DNA of 64,000 nt from the NCBI GenBank assembly GCA_037176885.1, contig JAWWNJ010000205.1:186001-250000 (forward strand). Reading direction: 5' to 3'. Source of the stretch: Favolaschia claudopus (Eukaryota; Basidiomycota; Agaricomycetes; Agaricales; Mycenaceae). The translations under genes were made by a program, and so were the position numbers. The first letter of the stretch is position 1. Each line of letters begins with the position of its first letter. Shown one piece after another: positions 42,897-55,129 of the stretch. Below the pieces are notes generated by a model. It was not told the DNA's origin and ran no database searches. It saw nothing but the letters and a program-made list of their open reading frames with translations.

Positions 42897-45800
42897 GCAA
42901 CCCCGCTGTGTCAAGGGTTTGATGGTATCAGCGCTGAGACCGAACATGACCGAGAGACCGAGTTGAGACCGAACACGACCGAACACGACCAAATGAGGCA
43001 TGTGATCCATCAATACATCAATTCCCGCAACGACGCGCCCACAACGCGCCCACCCATACACACATCACAGAATCATTGCAAGAGAGCAAGAGAGCAAGCT
43101 ACTTCTACTGTATAAAGCATCAAGGTGTACCAGAAGCAAAGCAGCAGCCAGCTGTTAGGAAGCAAAGCAGCTGTTCAGCCTGTTCTTCCCCGGCGCCTGG
43201 CCCCACCAAGCAGCACCAAGCGCCCGCTATCTATAGCTGAATTTGAAAGAAAGAAACACCTACGACGCGACAGGAAGCATGCAATTGAAGGTGAAAGCCC
43301 GCACCCACGGACCAGTTACCCATCTGACACGCTACAGGTTATTGAAGCTATATAAGTGTCTCGACTTTCTCAGAGTCTCTTCCCTCTCTGCCTCTGTTGT
43401 GAGCCAAGTCTTTCTTCTTTTGATTCTGTCTTTCTTTTTCTGCTTTTCTTTACTTTCTCCTGGTATGTGGCTGCCTTAGACTCTCACCCGGGACTAAGCT
43501 GTCTTTTTCTGTCCTTTTTCTGCTTCTCGTTGTTTTCTGCCTCTCGTTGGTCATGATTTGCTTCGCTGACAATCCGGTCTAGTGATCAGAGAACTGGCTC
43601 GGAAATCGATTCAACTCGGATCTGCATGGGTCAATTCATTGTGTCGGAAATCTGGTTCATCGTACGTATTGATTTTCTATTTCCTTGCAAATTCATGAGT
43701 GCTAAAATTGTCCTAGTGCATTCCTTGGTACGATGTAGGAGAAGGGGTGCTCGGAGTCCTCCTCCTGCCGTTTTCTGGCCGTCTTGATACGCGATTCATT
43801 TCGCTTACAGTCTCGTAACAGGTGAAGGTAAGAGACTTGTATTCCTTTCAAGTTGCTCGTAAATGTATAACACGGCCCCTTCCTTTAGTGCTCTGACTGT
43901 GGTATCTCGGTTGTGGATTCGGTGGCGCATATGTAGGTATAGCTCCACGGTTGAAACTGTGCAAGCCGTCGATGCCAGCCCGCCCCGTGCCGACTCGACT
44001 CGACTCGACATCCTTAGAAATTCAAAGTCTATGAGCTGTTACCTGTAAGTTTGTACGTTAAACGACTGCATCTCACCATGTAACCTGACCAGGTCCTTAT
44101 ATTTCTTGTAGACCTTGCGATTGGTGCCAACGGAATCCATGTATCGCATCAGCTCCGCATACAATGCAAATTGGATACAGTTTTACCTTTTCTGTTTTGT
44201 GTGTGAAGAACGATTCGGCATACCGACCTTCCCAGAATCAAGCGCTGAAATCAAGATTCCGTTCTCCACCGCCGAGCGGTGCCAGGGCTTGAGTGCGACC
44301 CCGACATCAATGACAAAGGGTGATCGAGGCAGGGTCGACAAGCGACTGAGACAGCTCCTCTCCCTTTGTCTCCGTCGCTCATGGCCTCTTTTGACCCTCT
44401 GGTAGTCCTAGCCATCATTGTAGCAGCGCAAGAGCCTGGAAAGCGGAAGAAATTCGAAGAAGAGTACAAGAGGAATGCAAGTCTCAACAACTGATGCCAA
44501 AGGCAAGACTTCAATTGATATTTTGTATTGTTCAGGTCGCAAGACGCGTCGCAACGTGGACGAAGAATAGGACAAATCAGTCGTGCTACGAACCTCAGCT
44601 CCAATTCGAGGCGCATGTCGCCGAATATGTCACATTTTTGCACGGTCAGACACGGCCTACTAGGACGACAAAAACATCGAATACAGTTCCAAAAGCGAAG
44701 CCTCTCGCACCTTCCATCCCCATCTACGGCCCAAAGTTCACTCCGCCATCTTTTGTGGAGATCCATCATCGAGGCGGCAAAATTTCGCCTGAAATTGCTT
44801 ATCTTCGCCCCATTCACATCGTCCATCCTGTCTATTACCCGCTTCTCGCCAAATGTCCTCACTGTGGCTCGCAAGACATTGCCTGGGACTCCTGGAATGG
44901 GACGGGTTCTCGCGAAGTTCATGGTGTGCGGAGGGAGGAGACGGCGTTGGGCTACCAGCTTCGGCATGAAGCCTGTGTTCCAGATGAAGGTGGGGTTGGA
45001 ACAAAGAACCGTAGCTTTGTAACGACCAACCCAGCATTTTGGAAAAAATGGGAGCACTGGGAAATACCACGTACGTGTCTTATTTACTTCCTTTCCCTCT
45101 TTTTATTTGCAGTCTTCATTGGCGCTAACAGCGGTTTGTCCTGCAGGCGGGATCCCGTATTTTCTCAGTCGCTCTGCTGTCACGCGTGAGCTTTTCGATA
45201 TCATCGCGGAATTTAGACCTTCGACGACCTCGGGGGGATTGGCGGAGAATATCAAGCGTACGTGAACCATGGCTGGCTGTCGTGCTCTACTCAAATTCAG
45301 CAGAGCTTCATCTTCTCGAGTATCACGAGCATTCCCTCGAATACTTGCAGGCTTACCAAGAGAGCAATTTCAAACCCGGCACTATTGCATTCCCCCGACC
45401 TTTCATTCCGTTCTCTGCGCCCACGGAGGAGGGTTACGACGACACCCCAATCACCGATGACCTCATACGCGATGTCTACATGGGCTTCGTTGAACGAACT
45501 CGGCGCGGAGAATCTAGTGAATATCTGCGCAATCTCACACCAGGTGCGTACTCAATGAATTCTGTGGTATTTGATTCGTAACACAATCCCAGGCATATGT
45601 CTCAGCACAGATAATACGTTCAAGGTTGCCGGAAAGGCCACAGTCGTCGATTCCTCAAAGGCTCGAACAAAATTAATGAAGGGCGGAATTTTAAGTATGT
45701 TGAACGAGCTTAATGAGATTATTGCTTGGGTATGTCACTCGTTCGAAACGTTCTGATTTACGGAAATGTACTGCTTGTTGATATTCGATTCAAAACAGCG

Positions 45801-48800
45801 CTTCTGTCAGTCGGCTTCTCCTGCCGAAATGTTTGAGGTCCTTTTAGGTATCAAGAAGCGTTGCGAAGAGCTGGGTGTTGAGCTGCCTTCGATGCTCGTT
45901 TCTGACGACTGCTGTAAAATTGAGAAAGAAGCTCATAAGGCCATGCCCGACCTGCAAATTTGCCTCGACGTATATCATTTCATGATGCGGTACGTCAATC
46001 TTCTTTACTGTTCTCCAAGATAATTGCTCAACTCGTGGCAGATACCTTGCGGCCGTTCTCAACGGTACCCAGAATCCTCGGCGCGGAGCAGTTGCAGCCG
46101 ACATTCGCAATGCTGTCCTCAAGAAATCCGCTGCAAAGGGCGCCCCTGCAGAGTATTGGCCAAAAGAGGTACAAGAAGCGAAGATGGTCGATGTTTACAA
46201 CAGATATTCACGGATGGGTGGCGTGTGGTCAGCAGCCGCGCACGCGGTATGTCATAACCTGACTTTCTTTGCTCTTTATTCGAGATTAAACAAGCTTGTC
46301 AGGTTCACGCAGCGCAGTTGAAGCATCTCCGCAAAGGATGCCTATCGCGTCTTCGTCAGGACATTGCGTCCGACGGAAGCCGAATTGAAGGGTCACACAA
46401 AGGCTGGAATGGTATACAGAGGGCGGTGGCCAGTGGTTTAGAGCTTCAGGCTTCGCTTTGCCACGACTTCGTCTTGCGCCGCAATTTGCGTATTGCATTC
46501 TCTCGGAAGCCTGGAACTGCGGGCAGCCACGAATTTGTTCGTGCGGGTTTTGGCTCACATCACACCCGCCTTGTCAATCAGACCGCTATTCTTTCCAACG
46601 ATCTACATGCTGCCGCGCGTCCTGGATCATCAGTCCCCATCGAATCAATACGACCCACCCTTCGGGATGTACAGAGTGGCGAAGAGTTCGGCTTAGTTAC
46701 CTCTAACTATAGTGACACATTCGGCGGATTGCTAGCCATCAAGACCGAGGACGAGGAGGACAAGATTCTTGCCGAAGTTCTCGACACTACAACGGATCCC
46801 GAGCTTGTTCTCGCGGAGTTTGGCATAGACCCAGCCTTGCTACAGCAGCCTGAGATCCCTCAACACTCTACTCCGGCTGCGCCATTATCACCGGTATGTC
46901 TTTACTTTTTCACGTCGTAAATTCAAGTCAACTGAAGTGGGAAAATAGGCACAACTTGAAGCCTCGGATTCTGTGCGACCCTCAACAAAGCGCAAGGAGA
47001 CTGATACGCCAGCATTGACTGATCCACATACACCTGCTGACACTGCCGACGAGATACCGCAATCAAAAAAGCCGCGACTCAGCGGGGACATGACTGTATG
47101 GTTTCGAATGGTTCCACAACAGTTTCTAATGACTGAGAGACATCACAGATATCCAATATGCCTTCGACCGCAAAACCTGTACATCCGTTCTTTGCCTCTT
47201 CATCATCGGGATCTGCCGCATCACCGATGAACAGTTTGCCTAATCCGAGTCACCCCACGATCCCTGCCTCTTCGCATACTTCCGCCTCGCTCGCTCCGCT
47301 GGCACCCACACTCGCTGATCTTCGCAAACCCCTTCCACTTCCACCCACCAACGCTGGATTGACGCGCTCACAACAATTATTCCTGATCACCACAGGGACC
47401 AACCCGAAAGCACTGGAAATCTGTAGAGGGATGGAGTTCTTCTTGTTTATGGATATGCGGAGCAAATTCGGATGGAAAGCGTCCAGTATGACGTCGAAAC
47501 GATGGGCCGATGCGGTGGGAAAATATAACGAGCGCCTACTTAGCAGCACACCCGATGCCGTTGCGAAATCCCCTCGCGCGCTCATCGCCAAACTAGGCGA
47601 AGTAGAACGTATGGTGCTAGACCGAATTGCGACCAATGATTTCACTGGTCCGTCTTACCTCTTTCATATCAAGCTCTGCTCATGTTGCTGTTGTGATAGC
47701 TCGAACCAGTGGACGAGACGGATTTTGGAAACATCATTGTTCTACCATTCAACTGGTGAAAACACAAGCCACTGGCAGCGGCGTCAGTTCCGAGGGGAAA
47801 CAGCCGGTAAGCACTGAAATCCGATTTCGGTGGAATTGAGATTTATATCTGAGTTGCCAGCGCAAAGATGCCGTGTGTCTACGGTGCAATCGTGTCATGT
47901 ATCCAGGCTCATCTGGATCGCCCGAAAATCACAAGAAGGGTTACTGTTCAGACGGCTTCAAGCAGAACACAAAGAATTCTGGGGACAATTTAGCACCGTG
48001 GCCGCAGCCTGCAGGGATCTTCACCAGTGGCTCAGAATTTCACCCATTCCCCTTCCTTCTCGCCATTCGGACTCTATACGAGAAGGTAATCGTTGAGAAG
48101 AATCACGAAAGCCTCACCGTTGAAGACGAAGCTTTTTCCCTCATGATCAATCAGCCCGGACGTATGGTTGCTGTGAATGGTGCAGTTCTGTTCAAACTCT
48201 TTCCTAGCTATGAGATCCCAGCAGCCGATGGCGTCCCTGACTCAATCTTGGTAAAGCACGAGGAAATTAATTACTTACGCGTCGATTCGCTTGCTGATAC
48301 TGAAACATCGTTTTCCTCCCAGTAGTACAAGTTTCATCTGTATCTACCTTATCAGAATATGAACCATTCCTCATACTTGTCTGAATATTGAAGTTATCTG
48401 CGCAACTTGAACCGATTCTTTAGTATCGGCGAACATTCTTCCCTGACGGCTCAGAAATTGAATTGCCATGACTGTGTACAGCATAAGGTTTTAATTCGGT
48501 AGGATACCGCATAGGTTCACTACTAGGACCTCGTTGTGCCTCGCAATCATAATTGTCTTTCAAAAATTGCTGGAATGCGCAATACTTTGGCGGTGTTCAA
48601 GATATACTACTTATATCTAGGTAAAGGCCTCGACAAGGTCCTACATAAAATGCCTAATGGATTTTCGGGCCAGTCCTCGAAGGCTACAACACGGGCTGAC
48701 ATTCTACTAGGACGCGCCCTCAGGTCTCGCCTGCTCTTGAGTCTTGAGCATGCTGGTGTTCGGCACAAAAATCTCACATTCAAGTTGATAGCCGTGCTAA

Positions 48801-49004
48801 CGGCACCGGAAAAGCGAAGCGAGAGCCGGTTTTTGAAGTTAAGCGCCCGCTAGCGCTAAGTGACAGCAAATGGGGACTGCAAGGTTGGCTGGAGGTAAAT
48901 CTTGCGGGGAGTCCCTGGCCCTCGATCACCTTCCCAATCTGGAACCCCTGGGCGAGGAGAGGCCGTTTCCGGCCAGTTTGAAGCCCTTGAAATGGCGAAT
49001 TTTT
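42897..49004 (+). mobile_element. MULE-like DNA transposon, copy A
   Basis: About 6.1 kb. It begins GCAACCCCGC...TCAAGGG and ends CCCTTGAAATGGCGAATTTTT. The last 20-26 bases are an imperfect inverted repeat of the first: TCAAGGG plus a shared CGC and TT-rich part. Short direct repeats of GACCGAACAYGAC lie just inside the 5' end (about 42936-42990), possibly transposase binding sites. The 5' 1.4 kb is largely non-coding, with a pyrimidine-rich stretch (43370-43540). The transposase gene fills 44381-48325. The 3' 680 bp is non-coding, with GAAGCGAGA-type palindromes near 48815. Superfamily assignment rests on the 9-bp target duplication and the D-D-E layout and is provisional. Confidence 0.7.
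44381..48325 (+). CDS. DDE transposase of copy A (MULE-like), intact
   Basis: Transposase of about 1,000 residues in about 11 exons. The first exon reads MASFDPLVVLAIIVAAQEPG and ends at 44476 at a GC donor (GCAAGT). The next has a zinc motif LLAKCPHCGSQDIAWDSW with a later conserved Cys (DUF6729-like N-terminal region). Catalytic candidates: Asp in LSTDNTFKVAGKAT, Asp in MLVSDDCCKIEKEA followed by ICLDVYHFMMRY (Cys/His placement like Mutator transposases), and Glu in GSRIEGSHKGWN. A Ser/Pro-rich linker (about 46830-47330) is followed by SQQLFLITTGTNPKALEI and a C-terminal zinc knuckle CLRCNRVMYPG...HKKGYCSDG. It ends ETSFSSQ at 48325. Frames are continuous across all introns, so it appears able to encode a full protein. 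No KDZ or hAT hallmarks. Confidence 0.75.
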
Positions 49005-49012
49005 CAATCTGG

Positions 49013-52000
49013 GCAACCCCGCTGTGTCAAGGGTTTGATGGTATCAGCGCTGAGACCGAACATGACCGAGAGACCGAGTTGAGACCGAACACGACCGAAC
49101 ACGACCAAATGAGGCATGTGATCCATCAATACATCAATTCCCGCAACGACGCGCCCACAACGCGCCCACCCATACACACATCACAGAATCATTGCAAGAG
49201 AGCAAGAGAGCAAGCTACTTCTACTGTATAAAGCATCAAGGTGTACCAGAAGCAAAGCAGCAGCCAGCTGTTAGGAAGCAAAGCAGCTGTTCAGCCTGTT
49301 CTTCCCCGGCGCCTGGCCCCACCAAGCAGCACCAAGCGCCCGCTATCTATAGCTGAATTTGAAAGAAAGAAACACCTACGACGCGACAGGAAGCATGCAA
49401 TTGAAGGTGAAAGCCCGCACCCACGGACCAGTTACCCATCTGACACGCTACAGGTTATTGAAGCTATATAAGTGTCTCGACTTTCTCAGAGTCTCTTCCC
49501 TCTCTGCCTCTGTTGTGAGCCAAGTCTTTCTTCTTTTGATTCTGTCTTTCTTTTTCTGCTTTTCTTTACTTTCTCCTGGTATGTGGCTGCCTTAGACTCT
49601 CACCCGGGACTAAGCTGTCTTTTTCTGTCCTTTTTCTGCTTCTCGTTGTTTTCTGCCTCTCGTTGGTCATGATTTGCTTCGCTGACAATCCGGTCTAGTG
49701 ATCAGAGAACTGGCTCGGAAATCGATTCAACTCGGATCTGCATGGGTCAATTCATTGTGTCGGAAATCTGGTTCATCGTACGTATTGATTTTCTATTTCC
49801 TTGCAAATTCATGAGTGCTAAAATTGTCCTAGTGCATTCCTTGGTACGATGTAGGAGAAGGGGTGCTCGGAGTCCTCCTCCTGCCGTTTTCTGGCCGTCT
49901 TGATACGCGATTCATTTCGCTTACAGTCTCGTAACAGGTGAAGGTAAGAGACTTGTATTCCTTTCAAGTTGCTCGTAAATGTATAACACGGCCCCTTCCT
50001 TTAGTGCTCTGACTGTGGTATCTCGGTTGTGGATTCGGTGGCGCATATGTAGGTATAGCTCCACGGTTGAAACTGTGCAAGCCGTCGATGCCAGCCCGCC
50101 CCGTGCCGACTCGACTCGACTCGACATCCTTAGAAATTCAAAGTCTATGAGCTGTTACCTGTAAGTTTGTACGTTAAACGACTGCATCTCACCATGTAAC
50201 CTGACCAGGTCCTTATATTTCTTGTAGACCTTGCGATTGGTGCCAACGGAATCCATGTATCGCATCAGCTCCGCATACAATGCAAATTGGATACAGTTTT
50301 ACCTTTTCTGTTTTGTGTGTGAAGAACGATTCGGCATACCGACCTTCCCAGAATCAAGCGCTGAAATCAAGATTCCGTTCTCCACCGCCGAGCGGTGCCA
50401 GGGCTTGAGTGCGACCCCGACATCAATGACAAAGGGTGATCGAGGCAGGGTCGACAAGCGACTGAGACAGCTCCTCTCCCTTTGTCTCCGTCGCTCATGG
50501 CCTCTTTTGACCCTCTGGTAGTCCTAGCCATCATTGTAGCAGCGCAAGAGCCTGGAAAGCGGAAGAAATTCGAAGAAGAGTACAAGAGGAATGCAAGTCT
50601 CAACAACTGATGCCAAAGGCAAGACTTCAATTGATATTTTGTATTGTTCAGGTCGCAAGACGCGTCGCAACGTGGACGAAGAATAGGACAAATCAGTCGT
50701 GCTACGAACCTCAGCTCCAATTCGAGGCGCATGTCGCCGAATATGTCACATTTTTGCACGGTCAGACACGGCCTACTAGGACGACAAAAACATCGAATAC
50801 AGTTCCAAAAGCGAAGCCTCTCGCACCTTCCATCCCCATCTACGGCCCAAAGTTCACTCCGCCATCTTTTGTGGAGATCCATCATCGAGGCGGCAAAATT
50901 TCGCCTGAAATTGCTTATCTTCGCCCCATTCACATCGTCCATCCTGTCTATTACCCGCTTCTCGCCAAATGTCCTCACTGTGGCTCGCAAGACATTGCCT
51001 GGGACTCCTGGAATGGGACGGGTTCTCGCGAAGTTCATGGTGTGCGGAGGGAGGAGACGGCGTTGGGCTACCAGCTTCGGCATGAAGCCTGTGTTCCAGA
51101 TGAAGGTGGGGTTGGAACAAAGAACCGTAGCTTTGTAACGACCAACCCAGCATTTTGGAAAAAATGGGAGCACTGGGAAATACCACGTACGTGTCTTATT
51201 TACTTCCTTTCCCTCTTTTTATTTGCAGTCTTCATTGGCGCTAACAGCGGTTTGTCCTGCAGGCGGGATCCCGTATTTTCTCAGTCGCTCTGCTGTCACG
51301 CGTGAGCTTTTCGATATCATCGCGGAATTTAGACCTTCGACGACCTCGGGGGGATTGGCGGAGAATATCAAGCGTACGTGAACCATGGCTGGCTGTCGTG
51401 CTCTACTCAAATTCAGCAGAGCTTCATCTTCTCGAGTATCACGAGCATTCCCTCGAATACTTGCAGGCTTACCAAGAGAGCAATTTCAAACCCGGCACTA
51501 TTGCATTCCCCCGACCTTTCATTCCGTTCTCTGCGCCCACGGAGGAGGGTTACGACGACACCCCAATCACCGATGACCTCATACGCGATGTCTACATGGG
51601 CTTCGTTGAACGAACTCGGCGCGGAGAATCTAGTGAATATCTGCGCAATCTCACACCAGGTGCGTACTCAATGAATTCTGTGGTATTTGATTCGTAACAC
51701 AATCCCAGGCATATGTCTCAGCACAGATAATACGTTCAAGGTTGCCGGAAAGGCCACAGTCGTCGATTCCTCAAAGGCTCGAACAAAATTAATGAAGGGC
51801 GGAATTTTAAGTATGTTGAACGAGCTTAATGAGATTATTGCTTGGGTATGTCACTCGTTCGAAACGTTCTGATTTACGGAAATGTACTGCTTGTTGATAT
51901 TCGATTCAAAACAGCGCTTCTGTCAGTCGGCTTCTCCTGCCGAAATGTTTGAGGTCCTTTTAGGTATCAAGAAGCGTTGCGAAGAGCTGGGTGTTGAGCT

Positions 52001-55000
52001 GCCTTCGATGCTCGTTTCTGACGACTGCTGTAAAATTGAGAAAGAAGCTCATAAGGCCATGCCCGACCTGCAAATTTGCCTCGACGTATATCATTTCATG
52101 ATGCGGTACGTCAATCTTCTTTACTGTTCTCCAAGATAATTGCTCAACTCGTGGCAGATACCTTGCGGCCGTTCTCAACGGTACCCAGAATCCTCGGCGC
52201 GGAGCAGTTGCAGCCGACATTCGCAATGCTGTCCTCAAGAAATCCGCTGCAAAGGGCGCCCCTGCAGAGTATTGGCCAAAAGAGGTACAAGAAGCGAAGA
52301 TGGTCGATGTTTACAACAGATATTCACGGATGGGTGGCGTGTGGTCAGCAGCCGCGCACGCGGTATGTCATAACCTGACTTTCTTTGCTCTTTATTCGAG
52401 ATTAAACAAGCTTGTCAGGTTCACGCAGCGCAGTTGAAGCATCTCCGCAAAGGATGCCTATCGCGTCTTCGTCAGGACATTGCGTCCGACGGAAGCCGAA
52501 TTGAAGGGTCACACAAAGGCTGGAATGGTATACAGAGGGCGGTGGCCAGTGGTTTAGAGCTTCAGGCTTCGCTTTGCCACGACTTCGTCTTGCGCCGCAA
52601 TTTGCGTATTGCATTCTCTCGGAAGCCTGGAACTGCGGGCAGCCACGAATTTGTTCGTGCGGGTTTTGGCTCACATCACACCCGCCTTGTCAATCAGACC
52701 GCTATTCTTTCCAACGATCTACATGCTGCCGCGCGTCCTGGATCATCAGTCCCCATCGAATCAATACGACCCACCCTTCGGGATGTACAGAGTGGCGAAG
52801 AGTTCGGCTTAGTTACCTCTAACTATAGTGACACATTCGGCGGATTGCTAGCCATCAAGACCGAGGACGAGGAGGACAAGATTCTTGCCGAAGTTCTCGA
52901 CACTACAACGGATCCCGAGCTTGTTCTCGCGGAGTTTGGCATAGACCCAGCCTTGCTACAGCAGCCTGAGATCCCTCAACACTCTACTCCGGCTGCGCCA
53001 TTATCACCGGTATGTCTTTACTTTTTCACGTCGTAAATTCAAGTCAACTGAAGTGGGAAAATAGGCACAACTTGAAGCCTCGGATTCTGTGCGACCCTCA
53101 ACAAAGCGCAAGGAGACTGATACGCCAGCATTGACTGATCCACATACACCTGCTGACACTGCCGACGAGATACCGCAATCAAAAAAGCCGCGACTCAGCG
53201 GGGACATGACTGTATGGTTTCGAATGGTTCCACAACAGTTTCTAATGACTGAGAGACATCACAGATATCCAATATGCCTTCGACCGCAAAACCTGTACAT
53301 CCGTTCTTTGCCTCTTCATCATCGGGATCTGCCGCATCACCGATGAACAGTTTGCCTAATCCGAGTCACCCCACGATCCCTGCCTCTTCGCATACTTCCG
53401 CCTCGCTCGCTCCGCTGGCACCCACACTCGCTGATCTTCGCAAACCCCTTCCACTTCCACCCACCAACGCTGGATTGACGCGCTCACAACAATTATTCCT
53501 GATCACCACAGGGACAACCCGAAAGCACTGGAAATCTGTAGAGGGATGGAGTTCTTCTTGTTTATGGATATGCGGAGCAAATTCGGATGGAAAGCGTCCA
53601 GTATGACGTCGAAACGATGGGCCGATGCGGTGGGAAAATATAACGAGCGCCTACTTAGCAGCACACCCGATGCCGTTGCGAAATCCCCTCGCGCGCTCAT
53701 CGCCAAACTAGGCGAAGTAGAACGTATGGTGCTAGACCGAATTGCGACCAATGATTTCACTGGTCCGTCTTACCTCTTTCATATCAAGCTCTGCTCATGT
53801 TGCTGTTGTGATAGCTCGAACCAGTGGACGAGACGGATTTTGGAAACATCATTGTTCTACCATTCAACTGGTGAAAACACAAGCCACTGGCAGCGGCGTC
53901 AGTTCCGAGGGGAAACAGCCGGTAAGCACTGAAATCCGATTTCGGTGGAATTGAGATTTATATCTGAGTTGCCAGCGCAAAGATGCCGTGTGTCTACGGT
54001 GCAATCGTGTCATGTATCCAGGCTCATCTGGATCGCCCGAAAATCACAAGAAGGGTTACTGTTCAGACGGCTTCAAGCAGAACACAAAGAATTCTGGGGA
54101 CAATTTAGCACCGTGGCCGCAGCCTGCAGGGATCTTCACCAGTGGCTCAGAATTTCACCCATTCCCCTTCCTTCTCGCCATTCGGACTCTATACGAGAAG
54201 GTAATCGTTGAGAAGAATCACGAAAGCCTCACCGTTGAAGACGAAGCTTTTTCCCTCATGATCAATCAGCCCGGACGTATGGTTGCTGTGAATGGTGCAG
54301 TTCTGTTCAAACTCTTTCCTAGCTATGAGATCCCAGCAGCCGATGGCGTCCCTGACTCAATCTTGGTAAAGCACGAGGAAATTAATTACTTACGCGTCGA
54401 TTCGCTTGCTGATACTGAAACATCGTTTTCCTCCCAGTAGTACAAGTTTCATCTGTATCTACCTTATCAGAATATGAACCATTCCTCATACTTGTCTGAA
54501 TATTGAAGTTATCTGCGCAACTTGAACCGATTCTTTAGTATCGGCGAACATTCTTCCCTGACGGCTCAGAAATTGAATTGCCATGACTGTGTACAGCATA
54601 AGGTTTTAATTCGGTAGGATACCGCATAGGTTCACTACTAGGACCTCGTTGTGCCTCGCAATCATAATTGTCTTTCAAAAATTGCTGGAATGCGCAATAC
54701 TTTGGCGGTGTTCAAGATATACTACTTATATCTAGGTAAAGGCCTCGACAAGGTCCTACATAAAATGCCTAATGGATTTTCGGGCCAGTCCTCGAAGGCT
54801 ACAACACGGGCTGACATTCTACTAGGACGCGCCCTCAGGTCTCGCCTGCTCTTGAGTCTTGAGCATGCTGGTGTTCGGCACAAAAATCTCACATTCAAGT
54901 TGATAGCCGTGCTAACGGCACCGGAAAAGCGAAGCGAGAGCCGGTTTTTGAAGTTAAGCGCCCGCTAGCGCTAAGTGACAGCAAATGGGGACTGCAAGGT

Positions 55001-55120
55001 TGGCTGGAGGTAAATCTTGCGGGGAGTCCCTGGCCCTCGATCACCTTCCCAATCTGGAACCCCTGGGCGAGGAGAGGCCGTTTCCGGCCAGTTTGAAGCC
55101 CTTGAAATGGCGAATTTTTC
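49013..55120 (+). mobile_element. MULE-like DNA transposon, copy B (tandem to A)
   Basis: Near-perfect copy of 42897-49004, same orientation, offset by 6,116 bp up to the deletion near 53515 and 6,115 bp after it. All compared blocks look identical by eye except that one base. It follows copy A directly, separated only by CAATCTGG, and ends at 55120 before the right CCAATCTGG. It has the same 5' direct repeats (about 49052-49106) and 3' end. Confidence 0.75.
50497..54440 (+). pseudogene. DDE transposase of copy B, one-base deletion
   Basis: Same gene as at 44381-48325: DDE positions, zinc motifs and introns are all present. At about 53514, GGGACC of copy A reads GGGAC, so the reading changes from TTGTNPKALEI to TTGTTRKHWKS and stops at 53606. 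This removes the last 300 or so residues, including the zinc knuckle. The D-D-E core lies upstream of the break. With so little other change, the lesion is very recent, or it is a base-call error in a repeat. Confidence 0.75.
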
Positions 55121-55129
55121 CCAATCTGG
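55121..55129 (+). repeat. Right target-site duplication CCAATCTGG
   Basis: Matches 42888-42896. Host sequence continues CTCACGC. Confidence 0.6.

Noticed and set aside
42837..43115. ORF MDQLSARRFQ... crossing into transposon copy A
   Set aside because: It crosses the element border; the corresponding part of copy B begins with different upstream sequence, so it is a chance fusion.
44251..45057. 268-codon minus-strand ORF, repeated at 50367-51173
   Set aside because: It is antisense to the transposase exons that carry the zinc motif. The sense strand shows family features and splice sites; the antisense text does not.
44381..48325. KDZ (Kyakuja-Dileera-Zisupton) transposase
   Set aside because: The CxCxC zinc finger and other KDZ hallmarks are absent; the D-D-E spacing and Cys/His placement are closer to Mutator-like proteins.
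42897..55120. Long terminal repeats of a retrotransposon (two 6.1-kb direct repeats)
   Set aside because: The repeats are adjacent with no internal region. Each contains a full DDE transposase, and no reverse transcriptase is present.
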